Shown here: positions 46,344 through 56,060 of the stretch, one piece after another
Layout of the letters: each line of letters starts with the position of its first letter
Position numbering within the stretch: position 1 is the stretch's first letter
Source of the DNA: Shewanella electrica
Lineage (GTDB): Bacteria > Pseudomonadota > Gammaproteobacteria > Enterobacterales > Shewanellaceae
Direction: 5' to 3'
Assembly: GCF_022321485.1 (NCBI RefSeq)
Contig: NZ_JAKOGG010000001.1
Span: forward strand, 124,001 to 188,000
DNA length: 64,000 bases
Notes under the pieces: generated by a model
What the model saw: the letters and a program-made list of their open reading frames with translations, nothing else
What the model was told of the DNA's origin: nothing
The model's database searches: none
Translations under genes and position numbers: made by a program

Positions 46344-48066
46344 TCTAACCACTGTTGCTAATGCCCAAAATCGCGGCGGCGCGTACATCGCGCAGCTGCG
46401 GGCGCAGTTTCCAACAGCCATCCTCGAAGAGGAACGCCAAACCGAGGATCAGCTAACCATCACCGTCAAAACCAATATGTTGCCAGAGGTGGTTGAGAGC
46501 TTGTACTACCAACATGGTGGCTGGCTCAGCGTGCTGTTTGGTAACGATGAACGTACGCTCAACGGCCATTATGCGGTGTATTACGTGCTGTCGATGGAAG
46601 CCCATGAGAAGTGCTGGATCACTGTCAAAGTGCTGGTGGATGCCAACACGCTGGAATATCCCGCCGTCACTCCACGGGTGCCTGCGGCGGTGTGGGGCGA
46701 GCGCGAAGTGCGTGACATGTATGGTTTGCGCCCTGTCGGTCTCGCCGATGAACGCCGTTTAGTGCTGCCAGATGATTGGCCGGAAAACCTCTATCCACTG
46801 CGTAAAGACAGCATGGATTACCGCCAACGTCCAGCGCCAACTACCGATGATGAAACCTATCCGTTCCTCAATGAACTGGGCAGTGACAAAAACCGCATCG
46901 TGCCGATTGGCCCGCTGCACGTCACTTCTGACGAACCGGGTCACTTCCGTTTGTTTGTCGATGGTGAACGGATTGTCGATGCGGATTACCGCTTGTTTTA
47001 CGTGCATCGTGGCATGGAAAAGCTGGCCGAATCGCGCATGGGTTATAACGAAGTCACTTTCCTGTCGGATCGTGTTTGCGGCATCTGTGGTTTCGCCCAC
47101 AGCACAGCGTATTCCACCTCGGTGGAAAACTCACTTGGCATCAAAGTACCGGCGCGGGCGCAGATGATCCGCTCGATTTTGCTGGAAGTGGAACGGCTGC
47201 ACAGCCACCTGTTAAATCTCGGTTTGTCTTGTCACTTCACCGGTTTTGACTCTGGCTTTATGCAGTTTTTCCGCGTGCGCGAAGTGTCGATGAAGATGGC
47301 CGAAGTGCTCACCGGTTCCCGTAAAACCTATGGGCTGAACTTGATTGGCGGCGTGCGCCGCGATCTGCTCAAAGACGACATGATCACCACGCGCAAACTG
47401 GCACAAGAGATGCGCCGCGAAGTGAATGACCTCGTTGACGTGCTGCTGAGTACGCCGAATATGGAGCAACGTACCGTCGGTGTTGGGCGGCTTGACCCAC
47501 AAATCGCCCGCGATTTCAGTAACGTTGGACCGATGGTTCGCGCCAGTGGTCATGCCCGTGATGCGCGCTTTGACCACTCATTTGTCGGTTACGGTTTATT
47601 GCCGATGGAAGTGCACAGCGAGCAGGGTTGCGATGTGTTGTCACGGGTGAAAGTGCGTATCAATGAGGTGTATACCAGCCTCAATATGATCGACTACGGC
47701 CTAGATAATCTGCCCGGCGGCCCACTGCAAGTGGATGGTTTTACTTACAAACCACACAAATTTGCCCTTGGCTTCACCGAAGCGCCACGCGGCGATGACG
47801 TGCACTGGAGCATGACTGGCGATAACCAGAAACTGTTCCGCTGGCGCTGCCGTGCTGCCACCTATGCCAACTGGACCACACTGCGCTACATGCTGCGTGG
47901 CAACACAGTATCCGATGCGCCGTTGATCATCGGTAGTCTCGACCCTTGTTACTCCTGCACCGACCGCGTCACGTTTGTCGATGTGAATAAGCGCACCAGT
48001 AAAACCGTGCCTTATAAAGAGGTGGAACGTTATGGCATCGAGCGCACTAATTCACCGCTGAAGTAG
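46336..48066 (+). CDS. hyfG: [NiFe] hydrogenase large subunit HyfG
   Basis: This catalytic large subunit (576 residues, GTG start at 46336 overlapping hyfF by eight bases) produces hydrogen on the cytoplasmic side. An N-terminal NuoC-like domain (about 30-175, with [15 protein letters not shown]) is fused to the NuoD-like domain. Nickel ligands lie in RVCGIC (C248, C251) and DPCYSC (C538, C541). After R544 a 32-residue extension remains, which the protease HycI should remove once nickel is in place; it closely resembles the HycE extension (ending in [11 protein letters not shown]). Confidence 0.97.
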   Translation: MTNLTTVANAQNRGGAYIAQLRAQFPTAILEEERQTEDQLTITVKTNMLPEVVESLYYQHGGWLSVLFGNDERTLNGHYAVYYVLSMEAHEKCWITVKVLVDANTLEYPAVTPRVPAAVWGEREVRDMYGLRPVGLADERRLVLPDDWPENLYPLRKDSMDYRQRPAPTTDDETYPFLNELGSDKNRIVPIGPLHVTSDEPGHFRLFVDGERIVDADYRLFYVHRGMEKLAESRMGYNEVTFLSDRVCGICGFAHSTAYSTSVENSLGIKVPARAQMIRSILLEVERLHSHLLNLGLSCHFTGFDSGFMQFFRVREVSMKMAEVLTGSRKTYGLNLIGGVRRDLLKDDMITTRKLAQEMRREVNDLVDVLLSTPNMEQRTVGVGRLDPQIARDFSNVGPMVRASGHARDARFDHSFVGYGLLPMEVHSEQGCDVLSRVKVRINEVYTSLNMIDYGLDNLPGGPLQVDGFTYKPHKFALGFTEAPRGDDVHWSMTGDNQKLFRWRCRAATYANWTTLRYMLRGNTVSDAPLIIGSLDPCYSCTDRVTFVDVNKRTSKTVPYKEVERYGIERTNSPLK

Positions 48067-48085
48067 GGCGCCAAGGAGTCAAAAC

Positions 48086-48631
48086 ATGCTGAAATTCTTA
48101 AAAAAAGCACTGAGCGTTGGCGTAGCAACTGGCACCGACCCACTGACTGCGCCAGATTTTGATAAAAACTTTCGCGGTAAGCCAGAGCACAATCCAGCGC
48201 AGTGTATCGCCTGTGCCGCGTGCATGAATGCTTGCCCGGCCAATGCGCTGACGGTGCAAACCAATCTCGATACTGGTATGCAGGAGTGGTCGCTGTTTCT
48301 CGGCCGCTGCATCTTCTGCGCCCGCTGTGAAGAGGTGTGCCCAACTGGCGCGATTGAGCTGAGCCAAGAGGTACAACTGGCGGTATGGCGCAAGGAAGAT
48401 ATGTACCAGAAATCGGCCTTCCCGCTGGCACATTGCGTGGCGTGCGCTAAGCCATTTGCGGTGGAAAAAGAGCTGCAATACGCCGAACAGTTGTTACTGG
48501 CGACCGGACAATATCCCGATAGTGCCGAACTGCACGCGCAGCTCCATACCTGCCCGCATTGCAAACGCCAGCACAATATTACCCAAGGGCAGCGCATTGC
48601 CCTCAGTCGTATGTTACGGGAGCAAGCATAA
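48086..48631 (+). CDS. hyfH: Hydrogenase-4 ferredoxin subunit HyfH
   Basis: This NuoI-like subunit (181 residues) has two [4Fe-4S] sites, [12 protein letters not shown] and [12 protein letters not shown], linking HyfA to the small subunit HyfI. C-terminal cysteines (CVACAKPF and CPHCKRQ) add a further possible metal site, as in HycF/HyfH of enterics. A GGAG site precedes it, and the stop overlaps the hyfI start (TAATG). Confidence 0.94.
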   Translation: MLKFLKKALSVGVATGTDPLTAPDFDKNFRGKPEHNPAQCIACAACMNACPANALTVQTNLDTGMQEWSLFLGRCIFCARCEEVCPTGAIELSQEVQLAVWRKEDMYQKSAFPLAHCVACAKPFAVEKELQYAEQLLLATGQYPDSAELHAQLHTCPHCKRQHNITQGQRIALSRMLREQA

Positions 48632-49404
48632 TGAGTCTGACTATTCCAAACACCCGTGACGCTAACGGCATGCCGGTGCCACTGACCGTGGATGAAAGCA
48701 TTGCCAAAATGAAAGCGGCACTGCTGAAAAATATTGGTCGCTCTGCCTATGTCTATCGGGTGGACTGCGGTGGTTGTAACGGCTGTGAAATTGAGATTTT
48801 TGCCAGTATCACGCCGTTGTTCGATGCCGAACGCTTTGGTATCAAAGTGGTGCCATCACCGCGCCATGCCGACATTCTGCTGTACACCGGTGCGGTCACT
48901 CGTTCAATGCGGGTGCCAGCACTGCGCGCCTATGAATCGGCGCCCGATCCCAAAATCGTAGTGTCTTACGGCGCTTGCGGTAACAGCGGCGGTATCTTCC
49001 ACGACCTGTATTGCGTGTGGGGCGGCACTGACCAAATCGTGCCAGTGGATGTGTACATTCCCGGTTGCCCGCCCACACCGCAAGCCACTTTGTATGGTTT
49101 TGCCATGGCGCTGGGGCTGCTGGAGCAGAAAATCCACGCCCGTGAACCATCAGCCATTGATAGCGAACCCGCACAACTGTTGCACCCGAAAGTGGCGCCG
49201 CAACTGCGGGTGGCGGTTGAACGTAAGGCGCGTGAGTTAGCGGGCTATCGCTACGGCCGTCAAATCGCCAATCAGTTTCTGGAGCTGTTGGTGACGCCGA
49301 ATCCGTTCGACGCGTTTAAACAGTATCTCGGCGAGCAGGCCGATCCACGCCTGAGTGAGATCTTCGGCTATCTACAACAAGTGACCGAGGAGCTACGCGC
49401 ATGA
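48631..49404 (+). CDS. hyfI: [NiFe] hydrogenase small subunit HyfI
   Basis: This 257-residue NuoB-like small subunit holds one [4Fe-4S] cluster next to the NiFe site. Ligands are in [10 protein letters not shown], the single Cys in [10 protein letters not shown] and CPPTP in IPGCPPTPQ. It lacks a Tat signal, which fits a cytoplasm-facing hydrogenase. Start is the ATG overlapping the hyfH stop. A longer frame from 48559 would run through hyfH. It overlaps hyfJ by four bases. Confidence 0.95.
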   Translation: MSLTIPNTRDANGMPVPLTVDESIAKMKAALLKNIGRSAYVYRVDCGGCNGCEIEIFASITPLFDAERFGIKVVPSPRHADILLYTGAVTRSMRVPALRAYESAPDPKIVVSYGACGNSGGIFHDLYCVWGGTDQIVPVDVYIPGCPPTPQATLYGFAMALGLLEQKIHAREPSAIDSEPAQLLHPKVAPQLRVAVERKARELAGYRYGRQIANQFLELLVTPNPFDAFKQYLGEQADPRLSEIFGYLQQVTEELRA

Positions 49405-49805
49405 GTGAAACAGTCACTTTTTTCATCCTGAATCAGAAGTTTGTTGACGACAAGGATGCCAAACCTGAGACCCAACAGCTGGTGTATTACGGTTTGGCTA
49501 TCGGTCATCACCTAGGGGTGATCGACTGTTTCAAACCTGCCATGAGCTGCCCGTTAGCGCGTTATCTTGAATGGTTGACCTTGATCCCCAGCGATGACGC
49601 GCGGCGCAAGTTAGAGGGCATTCCCAAATATGGCGAGATCGTTATCGACAGTAGCCATGTGGTGCTGCTAGCCAAAGGTTTAGCGGCGATGGCGGCGGAT
49701 GTCGATAAGGAGTTTTTGCACTGGCGTGATCAACTGATGACCATGCTGGAGATGATCCAAAACGAACCCGCGATCCAGCTGATTGTGCGGAGGCTCAATG
49801 ACTAA
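49401..49805 (+). CDS. hyfJ: Formate hydrogenlyase assembly protein HyfJ/HycH
   Basis: The 134-residue HycH/HyfJ-family protein is needed for maturation of the large subunit in E. coli; its exact role is unclear. Recognised by its position, the [13 protein letters not shown] start, and the [13 protein letters not shown] and [10 protein letters not shown] segments. It overlaps hyfI by four bases and hycI by eight. Confidence 0.88.
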   Translation: MSETVTFFILNQKFVDDKDAKPETQQLVYYGLAIGHHLGVIDCFKPAMSCPLARYLEWLTLIPSDDARRKLEGIPKYGEIVIDSSHVVLLAKGLAAMAADVDKEFLHWRDQLMTMLEMIQNEPAIQLIVRRLND

Positions 49806-50289
49806 CGCAAACAACGCTAGCCACATCATTTTATGTGTTGGCAACAGCATGATGGGTGATGACGGCGCAGGGCCGCTACTGGCACAAAAGTTAGCCGCCG
49901 AGCCGCTGGCTGGTTGGCTGGTGCTAGACGGTGGCAGTGCGCCTGAAACTGAAACCGTGCGCATTCGCGAACTCAAGCCGCAAACCTTGCTGGTGATTGA
50001 TGCCACAGAAATGGGGCTCAACCCCGGTGAGCTGCGCATGGTCGACCCTGACTGCATCAGCGAAATGATGCTGATGAGCACCCACTCCATGCCACTCAAT
50101 TACCTGATTGATGACTTAAAAGAGGCGGTCGATGAGGTGGTGATGCTCGGTATTCAGCCGGACATCGTCGGTTTTTGTTATCCGATGTCGCCGGCGGTGA
50201 TCGACGCTGTGACCCAACTGGAACAGTTACTGCGGCAAAACCGCTGGCGTGACATCGCCGAGCTGGTCGACACATCGGAGCAGTGCTGA
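49798..50289 (+). CDS. hycI: Hydrogenase maturation protease HycI
   Basis: This endopeptidase removes the C-terminal extension of the large subunit after nickel insertion. The 163-residue protein starts at the ATG overlapping hyfJ; the upstream in-frame codon at 49783 lacks support. Family residues are CVGNSMMGDDGAGP (first metal-binding Asp/Glu region), VIDATEMG (Asp) and THSMPLNYLIDDL (His), matching HycI. It is the last gene of the hyf transcript. E. coli hyf lacks its own protease gene, so this one supports a self-contained locus. Confidence 0.93.
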   Translation: MTNANNASHIILCVGNSMMGDDGAGPLLAQKLAAEPLAGWLVLDGGSAPETETVRIRELKPQTLLVIDATEMGLNPGELRMVDPDCISEMMLMSTHSMPLNYLIDDLKEAVDEVVMLGIQPDIVGFCYPMSPAVIDAVTQLEQLLRQNRWRDIAELVDTSEQC

Positions 50290-50307
50290 CGTCACTTTCG
50301 TCAGTTT

Positions 50308-50357
50308 TGTCGAATCGACATCAAAGTTGTGGCTATTAAAAGATGCTAATGTCGACA
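50308..50357. promoter_or_regulatory. Candidate FhlA-binding palindromes upstream of hydN
   Basis: TGTCGAATCGACA (50308-50320, perfect palindrome) and TGTCGACA (50350-50357) lie 77 and 40 bases before the sigma-54 promoter. TGACGTCACTTTCGTCA (from 50287) precedes them. The motif matches the sites before hyfA. Confidence 0.55.
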
Positions 50358-50394
50358 CTGTTTTATAACTGTATGAATTTTAATAATAAAAATG

Positions 50395-50411
50395 TTGGCT
50401 TGGATTATGCC
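50395..50411 (+). promoter_or_regulatory. Sigma-54 promoter of hydN-fdhF
   Basis: TTGGCTTGGATTATGCC has GG at 50397-50398 and GC at 50409-50410 with 10 bases between, a near-consensus sigma-54 element about 86 bases before hydN. Confidence 0.8.
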
Positions 50412-50496
50412 TTACTAAGCCGGAAGTAATGTGTAGCAAAGTGCTTTGAAACTGCAGGAACCAAAGCAGTAACTGCTTGTTAAACGGAGAAGATCA

Positions 50497-51045
50497 ATGA
50501 ATCGATTTATTCTCGCAGATGCCAATAAGTGCATCGGCTGCCGCACTTGTGAGGTCGCCTGCGCTGTGGCGCATCGTTCTGATGGGGATGTTAGCGCGTT
50601 GAATGAAGTTAACTTCACACCGCGTATTCACGTAATCAAAGGAGCTTATATCTCCACCGCGGCAACCTGCCGTCAGTGTGAAGACGCTCCTTGTGCCAAT
50701 GTTTGTCCTAACCACGCGATTCGCCTTGAAAATGGCTTTGTGCATGTGTTGCAAGAAAATTGCATCGGTTGCAAAACCTGTGTGGTGGCTTGCCCTTATG
50801 GGGCGATGGAAGTGGTGACGTACCAAACCGTGCGTGACACTGGCGCCGCCGTCAATGTGCAAGTCACTAAAGCGCAAGCCAACAAGTGCGATTTGTGCCA
50901 TACCCGCGCCGAAGGGCCAGCCTGTGTTGAGGTGTGCCCAACCGAAGCGTTGCACTGTGTCGACCGTGCTGAATTGGAACGATTAACCGCTGAAAAACGT
51001 CGCCGCACCGCGCTGGAAGCGAGTGCTCATAACGTTTACGCGTAA
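50497..51045 (+). CDS. hydN: Ferredoxin-like electron carrier HydN
   Basis: This 182-residue protein has four [4Fe-4S] motifs (CIGCRTC, CRQCEDAPC, CIGCKTC, CDLCHTRAEGPAC). In E. coli hydN lies with hypF and is needed for full FdhF activity. Here it is directly upstream of fdhF, 13 bases away, under a sigma-54 promoter. Related to HyfA but shorter. A GGAG site precedes the ATG. Confidence 0.93.
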   Translation: MNRFILADANKCIGCRTCEVACAVAHRSDGDVSALNEVNFTPRIHVIKGAYISTAATCRQCEDAPCANVCPNHAIRLENGFVHVLQENCIGCKTCVVACPYGAMEVVTYQTVRDTGAAVNVQVTKAQANKCDLCHTRAEGPACVEVCPTEALHCVDRAELERLTAEKRRRTALEASAHNVYA

Positions 51046-51058
51046 GAGGTAGGAACTT

Positions 51059-53236
51059 ATGGAAAAAGCAACCGTAGTGTGTCCGTATTGCGGTGCGGGC
51101 TGCAAAATGCAGATGGTGGTGGACGATGGCAAGATCATCAAGGTAGAAGCCGCCAATGGTAAAACAAACCAAGGAGAGCTGTGCCTTAAAGGTTACTATG
51201 GCTGGGACTTTTTGAACGACACCAAGTTGTTAACCCCACGCCTGCGTGAACCCATGATCCGCCGTGAAAAAGGCGCGCCGTTTGAAACGGTTAGCTGGGA
51301 CGAAGCGATTAAATTTGTGGCGCATCGCCTGTCAGATATCAAAGCCAAATATGGCCCGCGCTCAATCATGACCACCGGTTCATCACGCGGTACCGGTAAC
51401 GAAACCAACTTCGTGATGCAAAAATTTGCCCGTGCGGTGCTCGGTACTAACAACGTTGACTGCTGCGCCCGTGTTTGCCACGGCCCATCAGTTGCTGGTT
51501 TGCGTGCCACTGTGGGTAACGGCGCTATGAGCGTGTCTGTTGAAGATATCGAAAAATCCAAATGTTTGCTGATCTTCGGTTATAACAGCGCCGACTCGCA
51601 CCCCATCGTGGCGCGCCGCGTAGTTAAAGCCAAACAAAACGGCGCTAAAATCATCGTATGTGACCCACGCCGTATTGAAGCCGCCCGCATTGCCGACCAA
51701 CACCTGCAATTGAACAACGGTTGCAACGTGGCGATGGTGAACTCCTTCATCTACACCATTTTGGAAGAAAATCTTTATAACAAAGATTATGTAGCTAACT
51801 ACACCGAAGGCTTTGATGCATTGTGGGATGTGGTTAAAGACTACGCCCCTGAAAAAGTGGAGCCAATCACTGGTGTGCCTGCTGCTGATGTCCGTCAAGC
51901 GATGCGTACATACGCCAAAGCCGAAACCGCGATTATCTGTTGGGGCATGGGCGTGACCCAATTCGGTCAAGGGACTGAAACCGTTAAAAGCTTATCGACA
52001 CTGGCCTTGCTGACGGGGCAACTTGGTCGCCCTGGTGCGGGGTTGGCGCCTGTTCGTGGTCAAAACAACGTACAAGGTGGCTGCGACATGGGTGTACTGC
52101 CCGATCTGTTCCCCGGCTACCAAAAAGTTACCGATGCTGCGGTACGTGAAAAATTCGCCAAACGTTGGGGCATTGACCCAGCCACTATGGATAAAGAAAA
52201 CGGCGTGAAAATTACTGAAGTGCCACATCTGGCGCTGGAAGGTAAAGTCAAAGCCTACTACATCATGGGTGAAGATCCGCTGCAAACCGAAGCAGACTTG
52301 AGCATGGTGCGTAAAGGTATTGAAGCGCTGGATCTGCTGGTGGTGCAAGATATCTTCATGACCAAAACCGCCGAAGTGGCTGACGTGATTTTGCCATCCA
52401 CCTCATGGGGTGAACATAGCGGCGTTTACACTTGTTGTGACCGTGGTTTCCAACGCTTCTTCAAAGCAGTGGAACCAAAATACAACGTCAAACGTGACTG
52501 GGCCATCATCTCGCTGATTGCGACCGAGATGGGTTACCCAATGCACTATAACGACGAACAGGAAATTTGGGACGAACTGCGTGAGCTGTGCCCGCTGTAC
52601 TTTGGCGCCACTTACGAAAAAATGGGCGAAATGGGTCATGTGCAATGGCCATGTCCAACCCTAGAACATCCGGGCACGCCTATTTTGTACACCGACAACA
52701 AATTTGCCACCCCAAGCGGCAAAGGGCTGTTGTTTGCAACACAATGGCGTAAACCGGGCGAATTGATTGATGAAGACTTCCCGATGGTGCTGTGTACCGT
52801 GCGTGAAGTGGGCCATTACTCATGCCGCTCCATGACTGGTAACTGCGCTGCATTGCGTACGTTAGCAGATGAACCCGGCTACGTGCAGATCAACCCAACT
52901 GACGCGCAAGTGCTGGGCATTAAAGACCAACAATTGGTATGGGTGGAGTCTCGCCGCGGTAAAGTGATCAGCCGTGCCAACGTCAGCGAACGTATTAACC
53001 GCAACGCGGTATACATGACCTATCAATGGTGGATCGGCGCCTGTAACGAGTTAACCCAAGATAACGTTGACTCAGTGACTGCCACACCAGAAACCAAATA
53101 TTGCGCCGTGAAAGTTGTCGCTATTGAAGATCAACATTGGGCAGAAAACCATGCTGCACAGATCTATAGCGAAATGAAAGCGCGCTTACGCAATGCCGTA
53201 GAGGAGGCCAAGCCGGCGACCGCCTCTATCGCATGA
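51059..53236 (+). CDS. fdhF: Formate dehydrogenase H, cysteine form
   Basis: FdhF oxidises formate to CO2 in the cytoplasm and passes electrons to the hydrogenase. The 725-residue molybdopterin enzyme has an N-terminal [4Fe-4S] site (CPYCGAGC, then CLKG), then the active site DCCARVCHGPS. The residue at 140 is Cys (codon TGC, 51476-51478) where E. coli FdhF has selenocysteine; the following His141 is kept. Near the C-terminus REVGHYSCRSMTGN and MTYQWWIGACNEL match the E. coli enzyme. No in-frame TGA is present before the stop, so selenium is not used. Confidence 0.97.
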   Translation: MEKATVVCPYCGAGCKMQMVVDDGKIIKVEAANGKTNQGELCLKGYYGWDFLNDTKLLTPRLREPMIRREKGAPFETVSWDEAIKFVAHRLSDIKAKYGPRSIMTTGSSRGTGNETNFVMQKFARAVLGTNNVDCCARVCHGPSVAGLRATVGNGAMSVSVEDIEKSKCLLIFGYNSADSHPIVARRVVKAKQNGAKIIVCDPRRIEAARIADQHLQLNNGCNVAMVNSFIYTILEENLYNKDYVANYTEGFDALWDVVKDYAPEKVEPITGVPAADVRQAMRTYAKAETAIICWGMGVTQFGQGTETVKSLSTLALLTGQLGRPGAGLAPVRGQNNVQGGCDMGVLPDLFPGYQKVTDAAVREKFAKRWGIDPATMDKENGVKITEVPHLALEGKVKAYYIMGEDPLQTEADLSMVRKGIEALDLLVVQDIFMTKTAEVADVILPSTSWGEHSGVYTCCDRGFQRFFKAVEPKYNVKRDWAIISLIATEMGYPMHYNDEQEIWDELRELCPLYFGATYEKMGEMGHVQWPCPTLEHPGTPILYTDNKFATPSGKGLLFATQWRKPGELIDEDFPMVLCTVREVGHYSCRSMTGNCAALRTLADEPGYVQINPTDAQVLGIKDQQLVWVESRRGKVISRANVSERINRNAVYMTYQWWIGACNELTQDNVDSVTATPETKYCAVKVVAIEDQHWAENHAAQIYSEMKARLRNAVEEAKPATASIA

Positions 53237-53307
53237 TTTGCAATTATTGCAAAACTACATAACCGTCAAAGTCAAAGGGACAGCGCAAGCTGTCCCTTTT
53301 TTGCAAT
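53201..53307 (+). repeat. fdhF 3'-end/terminator duplication, copy 1 (original)
   Basis: Covers the last codons of fdhF, its stop and its terminator. It is repeated at 55811-55916 with about three differences: G to T, C to T, and one C missing in the terminator arm. The two copies are in direct orientation, 2610 bases apart. Confidence 0.9.
53274..53302 (+). terminator. fdhF terminator
   Basis: An 11-bp stem (AAAGGGACAGC / GCTGTCCCTTT, loop GCAA) is followed by T. It ends the hydN-fdhF transcript. A second, slightly altered copy is at 55884-55911. Confidence 0.9.
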
Positions 53308-53559
53308 GTAAACAGCTAAGGCTTAATGAGCCACTGCGTATAGAGGCGAAATTCCAGTTTGTGCACGACAGCTAAATTCCCGTGTAAAACCCTCAGCGTC
53401 GTTACTCACTTCAACAATACTGACGCTTGTATATTTGATACCAAACGGTTTAAATAAAAGCCTAGTCTCGCCTTATAACTATAAGATATTATAGAGGTTA
53501 TCGCGTGTCTCGCTGAATAATGTCAGTAATAACAATATCGATAAGAAAAGGATTTCATC
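53308..53559. other. Intergenic region before the S41 peptidase gene
   Basis: About 250 bases after the fdhF terminator hold no gene I can support. An AAGGA site lies just before the peptidase ATG, so the promoter of that gene must be here. Confidence 0.4.
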
Positions 53560-55788
53560 ATGCATAAAGCGCTATCGGCAACGAGCTATTACATAGTGTT
53601 GTTGCTAGGTTGTATGGCTGCCTCAACCAGCAGTTTCGCCGCTCCCCAGCAATTTTCTAACCTTGATTTTTCCGAACAGTTAACTGGCTGGCACTCCGCC
53701 AAAGATACCCAAGTGACGGTCACCACCGACTCGCGATATGTAGCCAAAACTGATAATCCAGTGGCACTCGTTACCGGTGAAAGCGGCGAAAAAATGGTGT
53801 ACCAACAAGTGACTGGCGGCGCTAAAGGCCAAGTGATCATGCTTGATGCGGATGCCAAAGCTATCGGTGTTAAAGGCTACGCGGGGATTGTGATTTCGGT
53901 ACTGGATGATCTCGGTCAGGTGATCGCTACTCAACGTAATTACCTGCGTGGCGACCAAGATTGGCAACACTATAGCATCGGCATGGAGCTGCTGGGGCAG
54001 CCATATCAAATGCGCATTGGTGCCTTTGTGGTTGGCGGCGGTCAATTGGCGGTGGATAACTTTAAGATTAGCGTGGATGAGCAGGATATTAGCGCTACGC
54101 CACTGCTGCCGGTGACGGCGCATCCGGCATCAACCGATAATGCGTTTGCTGACGGTTCAGGCATTGCGTTAGCGCAATTAAATGAGCAGCAGCAAGCGAA
54201 TCTTAGTCGCTTCGTGCGGGTGTGGGGCTTGGTGAAGTATTTCCATACTGCGGTCGCCGCTGGTCAATTCAACATGGATAACGAGTTCTTTCGCATGGTG
54301 CCTAAGCTGCTCAACGCCAAACTTGATGCAGATGCCAATGCGTTATTGCTGGAATGGGTCAATCATTTTGGCGCGCAGCCAGCGTGCACTGCGGATTGTG
54401 TTGTAGCTGATGATAAGGCGCAAACTGCGGCAGATTTTAGCTGGATTAAACGCAGTTATTTGGGGGCTGAGCTTGCCACCACGCTGAAGAATCTCGTCGC
54501 GCAGCATCACTATGCAGAGCATTACTATGTTGATTTTCATAGTGCTGGTAACGTGTTTCCAAGTCATGAGCGCAGCTATGCCCAATTGCCACTGAGCGAT
54601 GCTGGCGTGCGGTTGTTGACCTTGGCGCGCTGGTGGAACATCGAACAATATTTTGCGCCCAACCGCGAGTTAACTGCCATACCATGGCAAAAGATCCCCG
54701 AACTTTATATTGGCAAGTTTGCTGCAGCAACGACTGAGTCGCAGTGGTCACAGGCGATGCATAGTCTGGCGGCGGAGGTAAAAGACTCGCATACCATGCT
54801 GCGTGTTAAAGGCGAGGGCTTTTCACAGTTTGGTCAAAATACCGTGCCAGTCACTCTGAGCAACATCGAAGACCATTGGGTGGTGAGTCAATTAGCGCCA
54901 GATTTTGCTACTCACTTGCAGTTAGGGGATGAGATTGTTGCGATTGATGGTGTCGCCATTGCGGATAAAGCGGCACAAATGCGCCGGTTGATCTCGGCGA
55001 GTAATCAATCTCGTATGGATCATCTCCTCGCTGGCTACCTACTCAACACGGATGCTGCGCAACTTGCATTGACCTTAGCCGATGGTCATCGCAGCGTTGA
55101 AAACACGGTATCGTTTAAGCAGTTTTATCGTGCTAAATATCAGCACGAAGCGACGCAGCCAAGCGATAAAATACTGCCTAACAACATCGGTTATCTTAAT
55201 TTAAATACGTTAGCGCCAGCGCAAGTTGCCGCGGTGATGGCGAAATATAACGATACTCAAGCACTGATTATTGATGTGCGTAACTACCCTCATTCAGTAT
55301 TTCAGCTGGCTGATGCGCTCATGCCTCATGAAACGGCATGTATCAGGTTTAGTCATCCCAATCCTAAGCTGCCCGGCGAGTTTCTGTTTGATGATCCCAT
55401 GTCTGTCGGCAAAGAAAATCCAGACTACTATCGCGGCCGAGTGATATTGCTGGCTGATGCAAGCTCGCAAAGCCTTGCTGAATTTACCCTGATGGCGTTA
55501 CGGCGCGCCCCAAAAGCGATTGTGCTCGGCAGCCAAACCTCGGGCGCTGACGGCAACGCTAGCGCGATAACTCTGCCCTTTGGTGATCAGTTTGTACTGA
55601 CTGGGCTTGGAGTGAATACACCGGAGACTAAGCAGTCGACTCAGCAGATTGGCATTGTGCCGGATGTGTATCAGCAGCCGACCATGGCTGATATCAAAGC
55701 GGGTAAAGACACACTACTGGAGCGCGCGCAACAACTGGCGCTATCGCCAGAGTTTGATGCGTTAGTGCCGAGTAAAGTGCAGCTTTAA
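53560..55788 (+). CDS. S41-family peptidase with PDZ-like domain
   Basis: The 742-residue exported protein has a signal peptide (about 1-28, ending SSFAAP). It has a beta-rich N-terminal domain that looks like a carbohydrate-binding or jelly-roll fold (30-180), a helical mid-section, a PDZ-like segment (HLQLGDEIVAIDGVAI), and a C-terminal S41 tail-specific protease domain (about 535-740). The likely nucleophile is in the ASSQS run, probably Ser638 (residues 635-638 are SSQS). The typical GLVLD-like stretch is ALIIDVRNYP. The substrate is unknown. The gene lies between the two copies of the fdhF-end duplication. Confidence 0.88.
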   Translation: MHKALSATSYYIVLLLGCMAASTSSFAAPQQFSNLDFSEQLTGWHSAKDTQVTVTTDSRYVAKTDNPVALVTGESGEKMVYQQVTGGAKGQVIMLDADAKAIGVKGYAGIVISVLDDLGQVIATQRNYLRGDQDWQHYSIGMELLGQPYQMRIGAFVVGGGQLAVDNFKISVDEQDISATPLLPVTAHPASTDNAFADGSGIALAQLNEQQQANLSRFVRVWGLVKYFHTAVAAGQFNMDNEFFRMVPKLLNAKLDADANALLLEWVNHFGAQPACTADCVVADDKAQTAADFSWIKRSYLGAELATTLKNLVAQHHYAEHYYVDFHSAGNVFPSHERSYAQLPLSDAGVRLLTLARWWNIEQYFAPNRELTAIPWQKIPELYIGKFAAATTESQWSQAMHSLAAEVKDSHTMLRVKGEGFSQFGQNTVPVTLSNIEDHWVVSQLAPDFATHLQLGDEIVAIDGVAIADKAAQMRRLISASNQSRMDHLLAGYLLNTDAAQLALTLADGHRSVENTVSFKQFYRAKYQHEATQPSDKILPNNIGYLNLNTLAPAQVAAVMAKYNDTQALIIDVRNYPHSVFQLADALMPHETACIRFSHPNPKLPGEFLFDDPMSVGKENPDYYRGRVILLADASSQSLAEFTLMALRRAPKAIVLGSQTSGADGNASAITLPFGDQFVLTGLGVNTPETKQSTQQIGIVPDVYQQPTMADIKAGKDTLLERAQQLALSPEFDALVPSKVQL

Positions 55789-55810
55789 CAAAGAGCTGAT
55801 TTAATTTTTG

Positions 55811-55916
55811 GAGGAGGCCAAGCCGGCGACCGCCTCTATCGCATGATTTGCAATTATTGCAAAACTACATAACCTTCAAAGTCAAAGGGATAGCGCAAGC
55901 TGTCCTTTTTTGCAAT
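55811..55916 (+). repeat. fdhF 3'-end/terminator duplication, copy 2
   Basis: A direct, about 97 percent identical copy of 53201-53307, starting 23 bases after the S41 peptidase stop. It includes the last codons of fdhF, out of context, and a working-looking hairpin (AAGGGATAGC / GCTGTCCTT with a G-T pair, then T6) that may end the peptidase transcript. Confidence 0.9.
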
Positions 55917-56060
55917 GCAGGTGTAATCACTCCTGATTGGCATTATCGATGAATGGCTAACGGTAGATCTTTCAGTTTGTGATAGACATCGAATCACCAT
56001 AAAGCAATTAAATGCTAGGTTTGGACACGTTTTAGGCGCTGGCACATAAAAGGATTTAAG

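Noticed and set aside
51059-53236. A selenocysteine codon and SECIS element in fdhF
   Set aside because: The codon at residue 140 is TGC, a normal cysteine codon; no in-frame TGA is present before the end.
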